A DNA stretch of 49,679 bases from Actinoplanes sp. KI2. GTDB lineage: Bacteria; Actinomycetota; Actinomycetes; Mycobacteriales; Micromonosporaceae. The stretch is from contig NZ_JAOSZE010000064.1 of NCBI RefSeq assembly GCF_025630775.1, positions 1 to 49,679 of the forward strand. Direction: 5' to 3'. The position numbers and the translations under genes were made by a program. A model generated the notes under the pieces. It saw only the letters and a program-made list of their open reading frames with translations. It was not told the origin of the DNA and did not search any database. This document shows positions 8,188-17,177 of the stretch, piece by piece; positions within the stretch are counted from its first letter, which is position 1; each line of letters starts with the position of its first letter.

Positions 8188-8215
8188 GGCCGCACCTCTG
8201 ACAACATAGGAATCG

Positions 8216-8683
8216 CTATGGTTCTAGATGGAAGAGCGTGTCCATCCCGCTTATGACAAGAACCCGGAGGAGGAACGGACGCACGTTGAGAAGCCTGACC
8301 ACGGGTATAGCCCTGCCGTTCAGAGCTTGGGCGTAGCGCCTGTAGAACGCCCCTAGATAGGTAAGGGATGCGCTGTCGATAAAAGTTACATCCTTGAGGT
8401 CGAACGACAGTTCGGCAGGAAAATCTGGCTGCCGAAGAAACCACTTGAGCTCTTTGTCGAGATCTAAGACGCTCTGCATATCAATCTCGCCGACGAGCGC
8501 GCAAGTCCAGCGATCTCCCTCGACCTGCCAGGTAGCCGACAAGGAGGAATCCACGCTTCGCACCCTAGATGTTGGCAGAATTCTCGTCGATATAGTTATA
8601 GGCGACTCGCCCTGCCAACGCAACCCCGTCGACGCGCAACACCGCTCGGACCACCTGACCCATGCCCCGGCTTGAAGTGCCAT
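8216..8683 (-). CDS. STAS-domain protein (anti-anti-sigma-factor-like)
   Basis: Up to 155 residues from the ATG at 8683; GTG starts at 8563 or 8554 would leave just the STAS domain. The C-terminal 100 residues have the STAS pattern: a first strand WTCALVGEIDMQSVLDLDKE, then the core ELSFDLKDVTFIDSASLTYL, where the Ser in IDSAS occupies the position that is phosphorylated in SpoIIAA/RsbV-type proteins. Such proteins bind anti-sigma kinases and release a sigma factor when dephosphorylated. No RsbW-like kinase or sigma gene is nearby. It is the first gene of a likely two-gene operon with the membrane coiled-coil protein. Confidence 0.8.
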   Translation of the reverse strand: MALQAGAWVRWSERCCASTGLRWQGESPITISTRILPTSRVRSVDSSLSATWQVEGDRWTCALVGEIDMQSVLDLDKELKWFLRQPDFPAELSFDLKDVTFIDSASLTYLGAFYRRYAQALNGRAIPVVRLLNVRPFLLRVLVISGMDTLFHLEP

Positions 8684-9275
8684 ACCGAGTTATTCGCATG
8701 AATTGCGCGAAATGATCTTTGGCATGACCGCGTGCCCGTCAGCCCGTGCCGGGCATACGCAGCGTGACGGCCAGCCCGTGTCGCGAGCACGCTCGGCGAC
8801 ATGACGCGTGGTACCGGCTCAATCTCGTGCGTCGACTGCCGGAGACCTACTCGGCAGATCCATTTCAGGGATCACTGATGGTCCGGCTGTCTAGGATTGC
8901 CGATCCTGGCGCGAATCGCCGAGCAGCTCAGCAAGGCCGCAGAGCAGCTGGTGGGCGGCAGAGAGCCGTTTTGACGAGGATTGCCACCAACTTTGAGGTG
9001 ATCCGGTTGTTCACCAACTATTGCACCAGGGATTTCGTTCCCTCGTCGTGATCAAGGGCCTTGGGCGCTGAGCTGGGGAACCACGGTGACGTTGGTGGTT
9101 GTCGGTCGCCGTTGGTGAATCTGGGACGGCCTGGAGACGGACTGAGCGGCTCGTTTCTGGAACGCATTGGACCGAGATCGAGTCCAAACGACAGGAAGCG
9201 GCCTGGAAACACCTACGCCAGCGCCATCAACCGCCGATGATCTGCGGCGTAACTCTCTCGCGCCTTCTCGCGGCT
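8684..9275. other. gap with a gene-tail remnant
   Basis: No intact gene. On the plus strand 8891-8974 reads LGLPILARIAEQLSKAAEQL and then VGGREPF-stop, an amphipathic helix that looks like the true C-terminus of a lost gene; the upstream frame is broken. The remainder shows no coding pattern I can defend. Confidence 0.35.
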
Positions 9276-9600
9276 CAGCGCAGCAGGCCGGTGAGCCGTG
9301 CGGCGGCCGTGGTGTCGCCGGCGGCGAGGGCCTGCCGGCAGACCTCGGCGGCCTCGGCCGTGCGGCCCTGCCGGTCGAGCAGGTCCACCAGTCGCCCCGC
9401 TGCTCCGTCAGGACGGCGAGGTGGATACGTGCCAGGGTGTCGCCCGACTCGGCCGCCTCCCGCCAGATCTGCTCGACGTTACCCGGGCGGCCCAGGCGCT
9501 CAGCAGACCCGCGAGGCGGAACCGGGCGAACCTGGCGAACCGGGCGAGAGGGCCGCTCAGGGCGCCGCGCCACAACTGTTCGGCGTCGGCCGGCCGGCCG
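9276..9600 (-). pseudogene. TPR/AfsR-type helical-repeat remnant
   Basis: Three minus-strand frames each carry a piece of a helical repeat protein like the C-terminal part of AfsR/SARP-type regulators: GALSGPLARFARFARFRLAG, then LGRPGNVEQIWREAAESGDT (LARIHLAVLTEQRG), then LVDLLDRQGRTAEAAEVCRQ (ALAAGDTTAARLTGLLR). No single frame joins them, so the gene is frameshifted at least twice. It lies directly beyond the SARP gene on the same strand and may be the decayed end of a once-larger regulator, but this is inference. Confidence 0.6.
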
Positions 9601-9643
9601 GCTTTTCATTGCGTTGTCGGGCAACTGCTGGTCACGACAGTGA

Positions 9644-10534
9644 TTAGGTCGTGTGATCGTTCAGGTCCCCTCGCCTCGGGGATTTCGGTTCGCCCACACG
9701 CGTACTCGCAAGCGGGTTTGGTTTCCCCGGCTGGCCGGCGCCGTGATCTGACCCGAGAAGGAGGCGGTCGGTGACCGGTTCGCCGCGCAGAATCTGGTCG
9801 CGGAGGCCGGTCAGCGGGGCGAGCGGCGCGATGCCGAGCTCGTCGGCCAGGCTCCGGGACAACGCCTCGTAGGCGGCCAGCGCCTCGGTCTGCCGTCCGG
9901 TCCGGACGAGAGCGATCATCAGCCAGCAGACAAGCGTTTCCCGGAACGGGTGCTGGCGTACCACCTCTGCCAACTCGTCGGCGAGGCCGTTGTGCCGGCC
10001 GGTCCGCAGTCGCAGGGCGGCGCGGGCCTCGACGGTTGCGAGGTACCGGTCGACCAGCCGCGGCTCCACCGCACTGCGCAGGGTGGCGGACTCTACGTTG
10101 CCCAGCAACGGTGTCCGCCAGAGGGCGAATGCCTCGTCCAGCGCCGCGATGGCCTCAGCGGTGCGGTCGACCGACTCCAGGCGTGCGGCGAGCGCGGTCA
10201 GGCGGTCGAAGCGCAGTAGGTCCAGCTCGGCGGAGTCGACCTGAAACCGATATCCCCAGTCCGTCGTCTCGATGCTCTCGGTGCCGAGGGCACGTCGCAG
10301 CCGGGCGACGGCGTTGTGCAGCGCGGCCCGCGGATGTTCGGGCAAGTCGGCGGCCCATACCCATTCGACGAGTCGTTCCCACGAGACCACTTGGCCGGCC
10401 GAGTAGAGGAGCCCAGCCAGCAGGGTGATGGTCGTGTTCCCCTTGAGTACCACGCGTCGGCCGGCGACGATCGCCTCTACCGGGCCGAGTATCCGATATT
10501 CCGTTCTGCTCTCAGCTACCCCGTCCATCATCAT
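9644..10534 (-). CDS. SARP-family transcriptional activator
   Basis: About 296 residues from one of three consecutive ATGs (10534, 10531, 10528), with GGGG just upstream. Residues about 12-100 form the OmpR-type winged-helix DNA-binding domain (YRILGPVEAIVAGRRVVLKG, LVEWVWAADLPEHPRAALHN, AVARLRRALG), and about 105-250 the bacterial transcriptional activation domain (BTAD; FRETLVCWLMIALVRTGRQT, EALAAYEALSRSLADELGI). Streptomyces antibiotic regulatory proteins switch on secondary-metabolite operons. Its start overlaps the 3' end of the oxidoreductase-fusion gene by about 20 bp, so it is translationally coupled to that terpenoid-type operon and probably regulates it. The C-terminal tail after residue 255 is polar and low in complexity. 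Confidence 0.9.
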   Translation of the reverse strand: MMMDGVAESRTEYRILGPVEAIVAGRRVVLKGNTTITLLAGLLYSAGQVVSWERLVEWVWAADLPEHPRAALHNAVARLRRALGTESIETTDWGYRFQVDSAELDLLRFDRLTALAARLESVDRTAEAIAALDEAFALWRTPLLGNVESATLRSAVEPRLVDRYLATVEARAALRLRTGRHNGLADELAEVVRQHPFRETLVCWLMIALVRTGRQTEALAAYEALSRSLADELGIAPLAPLTGLRDQILRGEPVTDRLLLGSDHGAGQPGKPNPLASTRVGEPKSPRRGDLNDHTT

Positions 10535-12495
10535 CCCCGTTACCAGCATTGATCGGTGCCGCTACGGTCGCGGCGAAGTCCTGCACCACCCGGGTGGCCA
10601 ACGCTCCCGGCACCGCGGCCAGGCGATCGGTGACCGCTTCGAGCGCGGACCGCCCGGCGGCCGTGAGCGCCGCGATGGCCGCCACCCGGGCGGACTCGTC
10701 CACCGCCCCCGCTTCGAGGCCCCGACCGGGCAGCAGGTCCGGCACGGCGGACATCCGGGCGGCGAGCATCGCGGGCCACGATGTCTCCAGACGGGTCGGC
10801 TCGCCACGCAGCGCCAGCAGGTCCTCGCCGTACAGGAAGGCGGCGCCGCACAGTTCGCCGATGTCCCGCATCGCCGACACGATGCCGTCCGAGCACTCGC
10901 CGAGCCAGGCGCCCACCCGGGCTGGGAACTCGAAGAGGGCCCCGAATACGGCCGTCGCCGGGACGCCGGTATCGCCGGCCAGCCGGTCGGCACGCAGTGC
11001 GGTCAGGTCGCCCAGCCATTCGGCAAACGGGCGCGCCAGCCGCGGCGCCGCGTCGGCGACCAGCCGCGATGCCTCGGCGAGGAGGAAGTCCGCGGTCAGC
11101 ACCGTGGCGGCGAGGCCCCACGGGACGCCGGGGCGGCCGCCCGGCGGGGGCGCGTTGCCGACGAAGGCGAGCGCGCTCAGGCCCGCGAGTTCCACCGCCG
11201 CGCCCACCGCGGCGTTCTCGCGGCCGGGCTGTGCACCCTCGGCCGACAGGCCGGCCAACAGCAGCGTGGCCAGGCGGAGCTCGCGCTGCACCAGGCCCTC
11301 GCCGGAGGCCACCAGGCGGGCCAGGAAGGGCCACCGCTCGCGGATCGCGGAGAGCGCCACTCCGTCGCAGGCGACGAGGAAGGCGGTGGACGGGCCCAGC
11401 ACGGCGGCGCGGGCCGGAGCTGGTCCGGTCGCGCGGGGCAGCAGGATGGCCCGGCGCGCTTTGGCGATCAGCGGATGGTCGTTGCCCGCGCTGTCGGAGA
11501 GCATCCGCCAGACGAGGTGATAGCGGCGCGCCGCGTGTCGGGCGGCCTCGAAGTAGCCGACGGCGGCCGCCGCGATCCGGTTCGCGTACTCCCGCCGGGC
11601 CTCCACCGGGTCGTCCGGGCGGCCCGCGATCGCTTCGGCGGCGAGCAGGCCGCTGTGTACCGCATATCCGAGGCCCTCCCCGGTGAAGGGGTTGGCCAGG
11701 CCGGCCGCGTCGCCGACGAGCAGGCAGTCGGCCTCGTGCACGGCGGCCGGCGTGAACCAGCTGTGCAACGCGCCGGACGTCGCCGGGCCCGCGGGTGCGA
11801 GCCCGGCCAGGCCGGAGTCCAGCTTGCCCAGCGTGACCGCGGCCTGGTCGAGCAGCGTCGCAGGGTCGGCGCCGCCCGCAGCCGCCACGCCCACAGTGAC
11901 GTCGTCGCGTTCGCCGGGCAGGACCCAGATCGTGGTGGGCAGCTCGTCGGCCCGGGTGGCCGAGGGCGGTGCGACGACCAATGCCGTACGCGTGCCGGGC
12001 GCGGCCCCCGTGAAGCGCCGGGCGCAGACGACGCCCGGCTCTGGGCGGTCGCGCCGCGTCCCGCCGGAAGCCAGGATGACGTGCCGCGCGACCAGCCGCC
12101 GGTCGTCCAGCAGCGCCTCGTAGCCGTCGCGGCAGGGGCGGATCCTGGTCACCGAGCCGGTCACCGGCGTCACCCCCCGCGTCCTCGGCCCGCTGCCGCA
12201 GCCAGGCGTGCAGCAGCCCGGAGTCCACCACCGCGACCTCGGCCTCCCGGATGGGCCGGGCGGCGGTATCGCCGAAGTGGACGTCGACCGAGGAGATGGG
12301 TCGGGCGCCCGGTTCGTCGTCCGAGATCAGGCGCAGCCCGCGTGCGGCCGCGGCGGTCAGGAGCATGTCGTGCCGGGGCCGGGTGTCTCCGCGGTCCACC
12401 AGCCGCACTCGGAGGCCCGTCCGGCCGAGGCGGGTCGCGGCGGCCGCCCCGGCCGGACCGGCTCCGACGATCAGTACGTCCACGCGGTCGGTCAT
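10512..12495 (-). CDS. geranylgeranyl-reductase-like flavoprotein fused to a degenerate polyprenyl-synthase domain; apparent frameshift
   Basis: Starts at the ATG at 12495, overlapping the polyprenyl-synthase stop by ATGA. The first ~108 codons hold the FAD Rossmann motif (VDVLIVGAGPAGAAAATRLG) and continue to WLRQRAEDA. The frame then breaks in a run of six G (six C on the plus strand, 12173-12178). With five G it continues as GVTPVTGSVTRIRPCRDGYE, giving about 660 residues. The second flavin motif (CLLVGDAAGLANPFTGEGLG, about residue 258) is typical of the geranylgeranyl-reductase family. From about residue 395 the protein follows the helical layout of polyprenyl synthases (AAVELAGLSALAFV, VLTADFLLAEASRLV, GELCGAAFLYGEDLL) but both DDxxD motifs are gone. 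I infer a prenyl-chain reductase tethered to a non-catalytic partner domain. The frameshift could be a sequencing error or a real lesion. Confidence 0.75.
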
Positions 12496-13430
12496 GGGCG
12501 GGCGAGCTCCCGCCAGACGGCGGTCACCGTGTCGGTCAGCCGGTCGCGCGTCGCGGGGTCGAGCTCGTCGAGGGTGGCGAGGGCCTCGTCGTGACACGTG
12601 CGCGCCAGCTCGGCGGCGGCGGTGAACCCACCGCGGGCCTCGATCAGCCGGCGGACTGCGGGCAGGTCGGACGGGCGCAGCGACGGCGACAGCAGCAGCG
12701 TGGCGAGCTCGCCGCCGGAATCGTCGCGCAACGCGAACAGCGCCGGGGCGCCGAATAGGCCGAGGAGGTGGTCGGTCCCGGTCGGCTTGCCGGTGTCCGT
12801 ACGCAGATCCAGGCAGTCGTCGAGGATCTGGAAGGCCACGCCGAGCCGGGCGCCGAACTCGGCCAGGGACCGGGCAATCGCGGGCTCCACTCCGGCCTCG
12901 GCAGCGCCGAGCAGGCAGGAGAGCCGGAACAGCTCGCCGGTCTTACGCTCGGCGAGCTCAAGATAGTCCACCATGGACAGACGGACGTCGTAGGCGCGCT
13001 CCACGTCGAGCATCTCGCCGTACGCCAGCTCGGTGACCGCCCGGGCCACGAGGACGTGCAGGTCTCCGCCAAGCGCGGCCACCTCGGCGCCGGCCAGCGC
13101 GAAGGAGGCGGTGCCGGCGAGCATGGCCAGGTCGGCGCCGGCCACGGTGTGCGCGGCGGGCGCACCGCGGCGGGTCGTCGCCTGATCCACCAGGTCGTCG
13201 TGCAGCAGGGAGGCCAGGTGCAGCAACTCGACCACCGCGCCGAGCCGGACCAGCCGCCAGGGATCGGCGACGACGCCGCACTCGGCGCAGGTGGCCAGCA
13301 TCGCGGCCCGGATGCCCTTGCCCGGCCGGGCGGCCAGGCCGGCGACCGGAAACCTTACCGAATGGGGCATTCCATAAACCAGCGCCGTCACTCGCGCGGC
13401 GACCCGGGTGAGGAAAAGATCGACTTCCAT
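12492..13430 (-). CDS. polyprenyl synthase (isoprenyl diphosphate synthase)
   Basis: 312 residues, the usual length. Both Asp-rich motifs are present: first DDLVD at residues 78-82 in ELLHLASLLHDDLVDQATTR, with the following RRG at 87-89, and second DDCLD at 204-208 in GVAFQILDDCLDLRTDTGKP. GKGIRA (37-42) fits the substrate-phosphate-binding region. The enzyme should condense isopentenyl diphosphate onto an allylic diphosphate; chain length cannot be judged. It is the first gene of a three-gene operon (synthase, reductase fusion, SARP) with ATGA overlap to the next. It diverges from the sedolisin gene across a 155-bp intergenic region that should hold both promoters. Not a canonical primary-metabolism location, which together with the SARP suggests secondary metabolism or a modified quinone or lipid (inference). 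Confidence 0.9.
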   Translation of the reverse strand: MEVDLFLTRVAARVTALVYGMPHSVRFPVAGLAARPGKGIRAAMLATCAECGVVADPWRLVRLGAVVELLHLASLLHDDLVDQATTRRGAPAAHTVAGADLAMLAGTASFALAGAEVAALGGDLHVLVARAVTELAYGEMLDVERAYDVRLSMVDYLELAERKTGELFRLSCLLGAAEAGVEPAIARSLAEFGARLGVAFQILDDCLDLRTDTGKPTGTDHLLGLFGAPALFALRDDSGGELATLLLSPSLRPSDLPAVRRLIEARGGFTAAAELARTCHDEALATLDELDPATRDRLTDTVTAVWRELARP

Positions 13431-13585
13431 GGAGCCCCCGTTATTAGATGGACTTCACACCAGCCAAAACCCGGCGACAGCACCGTGACAGCGCTCGATA
13501 CGAGAATGTACCGCACACCCGAGCCGATGCGATGCCCCGCATTTTCGGCCCGGCATGCTCAACCATTGAAAGGAGTAGTGGTCCG

Positions 13586-14845
13586 GTGTTACGACCTACT
13601 CGGTTGCTGGCCTGTCTAGCCATTTCCGGGCTGGTGACCGGCATCGTTGTCGCGCCGCCCGGGACCGCCTGGTCCGCGACCGCGTCGCAGGCCGACGCGC
13701 GAGCCGCGCTCAGCAAATATCGCCGCCCCTGCTCGGCGACGGCCCACAAGGGACGCGCCGAATGCCTGGCGCTGGTCCGGACCACCAAGTCCACCGCCAC
13801 CGCATTCGCCCCCGCTGTGGACCCACCGCCGACCGACGGCTACGGTCCCGCCGATTTGCAACGCGCGTACAACCTGACCGCCTCGTCGGCGTCGGCGGGT
13901 TCCGGTGCCACGGTCGCCATCGTGGACGCGTACGACGACCCGAATGCCGAATCGGATCTCGCCGTCTATCGGGCGAGATACGGCCTGTCGGCGTGCACCA
14001 CCGCGAACGGTTGTTTCCGCAAGATCAATCAGCGCGGTGGGACCGTCAATTACCCCGACGCGGACTCCGGTTGGTCGTCGGAGATCTCACTCGACGTGGA
14101 TATGGTCTCCGCCATCTGCCCACGATGCCACATTCTGCTGGTCGAGGCGGATTCCAACGACGACGACGATCTGGGCGCCGGGGTCGATGAGGCAGTGGCC
14201 GAGGGTGCGAAGTTCGTGTCGAACAGCTACGGCGCGAATGAGGGAAACTTCAGCAACCTCAACAACCATTACTACAACCACACCGGTGTCGTCATCACCG
14301 CCTCGACCGGCGACAGCGGATACGGTGTCAGCTACCCCGCCGTGGAACCGAACGTGACGGCCGTGGCCGGTACGACACTCTTCCCGGCGGCGAACTCGCG
14401 TGGATGGGCGGAGATCGCCTGGGTCGGCACGGGTTCGGGCTGCTCGTCATGGGTGGACAAGCCAAGCTGGCAGAAGGATTTCGTCTGTCCGCGCCGGACG
14501 GTCGGCGACGTGTCGGCGATCGCCGATCCCGATCCGGGGGTCGCCGTGTACGACACCTACAAAACCGAGGAGCAGGGCTTCGGGTCCGGGTGGAACCCGT
14601 TCGGGGGGACGAGCGCGTCGTCCCCCATCATCGCGAGCGTGTACGCCCTGGCCGGTACGCCGGCCGCCGACACGTTCCCGGTCTCCTACCTGTACCGGCA
14701 TCCGGGCGGGTTCACCGACATCACGGCCGGGACCAACAATCCCGCGGGTACCTGCGTCCCGGACTACCTCTGCCACGCCGAGGCCGGCTACGACGGTCCG
14801 ACCGGGTGGGGTGTGCCCAACGGTGTCTCGTCCTTCCGTAACTGA
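13586..14845 (+). CDS. sedolisin (S53 family) secreted serine protease
   Basis: About 419 residues from a GTG at 13586, chosen because GAAAGGAG lies 10 bases upstream and it gives a typical signal peptide (LLACLAISGLVTGIVVAPPG). The catalytic residues fit sedolisins: Glu166 and Asp170 in SSEISLDVDM, oxyanion Asp243 in STGDSGYG, and Ser343 in GGTSASSP. The Glu-to-Asp spacing of four and the later spacings match the family. The region between signal peptide and catalytic domain is only about 80 residues, far shorter than the roughly 180-residue prodomain of classical kumamolisin-like enzymes. It likely acts outside the cell on proteins at low pH (family knowledge). It converges on the chymotrypsin-fold protease gene, separated by a shared hairpin terminator. 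Confidence 0.9.
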   Translation: MLRPTRLLACLAISGLVTGIVVAPPGTAWSATASQADARAALSKYRRPCSATAHKGRAECLALVRTTKSTATAFAPAVDPPPTDGYGPADLQRAYNLTASSASAGSGATVAIVDAYDDPNAESDLAVYRARYGLSACTTANGCFRKINQRGGTVNYPDADSGWSSEISLDVDMVSAICPRCHILLVEADSNDDDDLGAGVDEAVAEGAKFVSNSYGANEGNFSNLNNHYYNHTGVVITASTGDSGYGVSYPAVEPNVTAVAGTTLFPAANSRGWAEIAWVGTGSGCSSWVDKPSWQKDFVCPRRTVGDVSAIADPDPGVAVYDTYKTEEQGFGSGWNPFGGTSASSPIIASVYALAGTPAADTFPVSYLYRHPGGFTDITAGTNNPAGTCVPDYLCHAEAGYDGPTGWGVPNGVSSFRN

Positions 14846-14855
14846 TCCCGTCAGT

Positions 14856-14880
14856 GCCTGCCCAGCCCGGCTGGGCAGGC
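14856..14880. terminator. bidirectional terminator between convergent protease genes
   Basis: A perfect 11-bp hairpin (GCCTGCCCAGC with GCTGGGCAGGC, loop CCG) between the stops of the sedolisin gene (14845, plus) and the trypsin-like gene (14888, minus). No U-tract follows on either side, as is common in high-GC actinomycetes. Confidence 0.65.
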
Positions 14881-14887
14881 GCCCGGA

Positions 14888-16435
14888 TCACGGCATGTGC
14901 AGGGTGGGCGCGGCCGCGAACTGGTCGAAGATCGTGTTGTACACGTCCGGCTGGTTCATGAAGTCGATGATTTGCTGGTACGTGTAGTTGTTTTCCCAGA
15001 AGCTGAACCCCATCAGTACGGCGGTGCCGAACGGCTGGTACTCCTCCGGCGTGAACAGGCCCTGCCCGCCGTCGGCCGGCGCCGCGTTCAGCATCTGGAT
15101 CAGATATGCGGAGTCGTAGACCAGGTCGCGCGTCACAACGAAGGACGACGGATCGACCATCGCGGCGGCGGCCACCGGACGGTACTTGTTGTAGTACTGC
15201 TGCACGACGGCCTGCGCGGCGGCCTGGTTGTAGGCCGGGCCGGTGTGCGAGGCCAACCGGTCGATGACCGTCTGCATGTTCATGTAGACCATGCCGATCA
15301 GCAGATTGCCGGTCAGGCTCTGGGCCAGGAACTGGGACTGGACCCGGTTGGTGAGGGTGTTGTTCGCGGCCAGCGTGGGGAGGCCGTAGTACCGCTCCAC
15401 CGTTGCCGCCAGCGGGCAGTTCGATCCCGCGCTGGGCGGCAGCACGAAGGTGTTGCCGTCGCCGCCCTGGCAGGCCACCGCGCCAGAGTCGCCGGCGATG
15501 TGCAGGAACTGAGTCCAGATCATGTCGGAGAACGGATACGTGGCGCCGTCGGGCATCCGGGCGTTCAGGCTGACGCCGATCGCAGCGATCTTGGTCGAGG
15601 TGTAACCGCTGGTCCGGCCGACCTTCTCGATGTTCATGTCGATCGCCGGTGCCACCGCGGCGTCCGGATGAGGCCACGCCGTGGGTACCACCTTCAGCGC
15701 GGTGAGCGCGTGGTCCATCCGGCACAGGAACGAATTGCCGCTGTTGTCCGACGCCACGCACATACCGACGGCCTGATGGGTGCCGCTGATCGGGTCCATC
15801 AGATCAAAGACGAAGGCATCCTTGTACGCCGACTTGTCGGTCAACTGCGCCAGACCGACGTCCAGCGTGTTGGGCTGAAGCTCCGTCAACGAGATGTAGC
15901 GCTTCGTCTTGGCCACCACGTCGTCCGGGTCGGTGCCGCCGTCCACGGTCGCCGGCTGGACGACGTTCTCTCCAGCACTCCCCGCGTTCATCCGGCCGAG
16001 AATGTGGGCGGCGGACAGGAAACCGACAGTATTGTCGGTCGTGTCGGTCACGAAGCAGCCGAGAGTGCCGTCGAGCGACTTATCGGCCTGGACGTTGGAG
16101 ACGCCGACTCCCGGCTGCGGCGGGCTGAGCCGCTGGGTGATCGGTCCCGTCGTGGTCAGGCCGCTGGCGTACACCGGGCCGGCCTCCACCACGTCCACCC
16201 CGTAGGCGACGCCGTCGACGACGACCTCGGTGGGCAGCAGGCGGCGGCGGGACAACGCGGCGGCCGGAATCTTGTCCACGACCATGGCGACGACCACCGG
16301 TTCGTCGGTGATCACGCCGGCCCGGCGGCGATATCCGATGCCACAGCCGGTGAAATTGGGGTCCTGCCGGTGCCCGTCCCAGATCGTCTGGCGGGCCTGA
16401 TCCAGCGCGCGGTGCAGGTGCGGTGCGAAGCTCAT
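14888..16435 (-). CDS. chymotrypsin-fold serine protease with long C-terminal extension
   Basis: 515 residues. A catalytic triad can be read: His144 in GFLSAAHILGR, Asp192 in NTLDVGLAQL and Ser317 in HIAGDSGAVACQ, with KVGRTSGYTSTKIAAIG as the strand usually found between Asp and Ser. There is no signal peptide, and about 120 N-terminal residues precede the protease core. After Ser317 about 200 residues follow (VYMNMQTVIDRL, QQYYNKYRPVAAAA, FSFWENNYTYQQII) that I do not recognise and that could be a substrate or partner domain. It resembles uncharacterised bacterial trypsin-like proteins related in layout to plant NAL1-type proteases (tentative). It lies 43 bp after the Tat-exported protein gene on the same strand, so the two are probably co-transcribed. 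Confidence 0.75.
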   Translation of the reverse strand: MSFAPHLHRALDQARQTIWDGHRQDPNFTGCGIGYRRRAGVITDEPVVVAMVVDKIPAAALSRRRLLPTEVVVDGVAYGVDVVEAGPVYASGLTTTGPITQRLSPPQPGVGVSNVQADKSLDGTLGCFVTDTTDNTVGFLSAAHILGRMNAGSAGENVVQPATVDGGTDPDDVVAKTKRYISLTELQPNTLDVGLAQLTDKSAYKDAFVFDLMDPISGTHQAVGMCVASDNSGNSFLCRMDHALTALKVVPTAWPHPDAAVAPAIDMNIEKVGRTSGYTSTKIAAIGVSLNARMPDGATYPFSDMIWTQFLHIAGDSGAVACQGGDGNTFVLPPSAGSNCPLAATVERYYGLPTLAANNTLTNRVQSQFLAQSLTGNLLIGMVYMNMQTVIDRLASHTGPAYNQAAAQAVVQQYYNKYRPVAAAAMVDPSSFVVTRDLVYDSAYLIQMLNAAPADGGQGLFTPEEYQPFGTAVLMGFSFWENNYTYQQIIDFMNQPDVYNTIFDQFAAAPTLHMP

Positions 16436-16478
16436 CGGTCGAGCCGCCGTTCGGTCGTCGTGGGTGGGGTCGGCGTGG

Positions 16479-17048
16479 TCACGCGAGATCCCGGCGTGCC
16501 AGGGCGACCGTCAGCGTGTCGGCGTCCCTCATCCGGGCCAGAATGCCGAGCCAGTTCGCGGCGAACCCGTCGGCGTCGGCGTCGAACGGGTCCGCGAGGG
16601 TGGCCGCCGCCGCCGCGGTGACCGCCGTCAGCGCGGCATCGGCGTGGCCGGCCCGCGCGCTCAGAAGGGCAATGGTGCCGGCGGGCTGCTGGCCCGTCAC
16701 TCCCGCGGCGTCCAGGGCGTCGGCACCCCGGGCGACGAGCGCCAGCCGCGGGTGCGCCAGCCGGTCCTTCAGGCCGAGAATCCGCGACGGCATTTCCCGT
16801 ACGGTCGCCGGCCGCACCCCGCGACAGACCGGGAACGCCACCGGAAAGACGGCGAGCGCACGGGCGACGGCGAGGATCGCGCCGCGTTGCCGTTCGGACA
16901 GTGCACCACCCGACGCCGCGCGCGCCGGGCGGGCATCCAGGGCCGTGACGAAGCTCGCGGCGGCGGTGAGCCCCAGCAGCGCCCGCCGGCTCAGCGGCGC
17001 GAACGGTCGCCAAGCCGCGGCGTCCGGATCAGACTTACCGTCGTGCAT
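16479..17048 (-). CDS. Tat-exported protein of unknown function
   Basis: 189 residues from the ATG at 17048, which has AGGAGG about 8 bases upstream. The N-terminus is a twin-arginine signal (LSRRALLGLTAAASFVTALD, then an ARA-like cleavage site near residue 44). The mature part (about 145 residues) is helical and Ala-rich, with LSERQRGAILAVARALAVF and a central CRGVRPATVREMP segment. It is vaguely reminiscent of small Tat-targeted partner subunits of dehydrogenases, but no assignment is justified. It is the promoter-proximal gene of a probable operon with the trypsin-like protease; the pair may be a secreted protein and its processing enzyme (inference). Confidence 0.7.
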   Translation of the reverse strand: MHDGKSDPDAAAWRPFAPLSRRALLGLTAAASFVTALDARPARAASGGALSERQRGAILAVARALAVFPVAFPVCRGVRPATVREMPSRILGLKDRLAHPRLALVARGADALDAAGVTGQQPAGTIALLSARAGHADAALTAVTAAAAATLADPFDADADGFAANWLGILARMRDADTLTVALARRDLA

Positions 17049-17177
17049 GTCGCAACCTCCTCTTCCACCCGCGCCGACGGCGGGCCGCCGCCACCCAGTC
17101 ACCGTCGCACGCGCCGCTGTCACGGCGCTGTCATCAAGCGCCCGGAACCAGTCCGCCGGCAGCGACGTCCGATCGCC

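Noticed and set aside
8097..8250. Short plus-strand ORF between the coiled-coil and STAS genes
   Set aside because: It overlaps both minus-strand genes antisense and has no RBS or protein-like composition.
10540..12597. A 685-residue minus-strand ORF spanning the reductase fusion
   Set aside because: After the first ~140 codons it is an Arg/Gly/Pro-rich out-of-frame shadow; only its start (the FAD domain) is genuine, and the true protein continues in the neighbouring frame.
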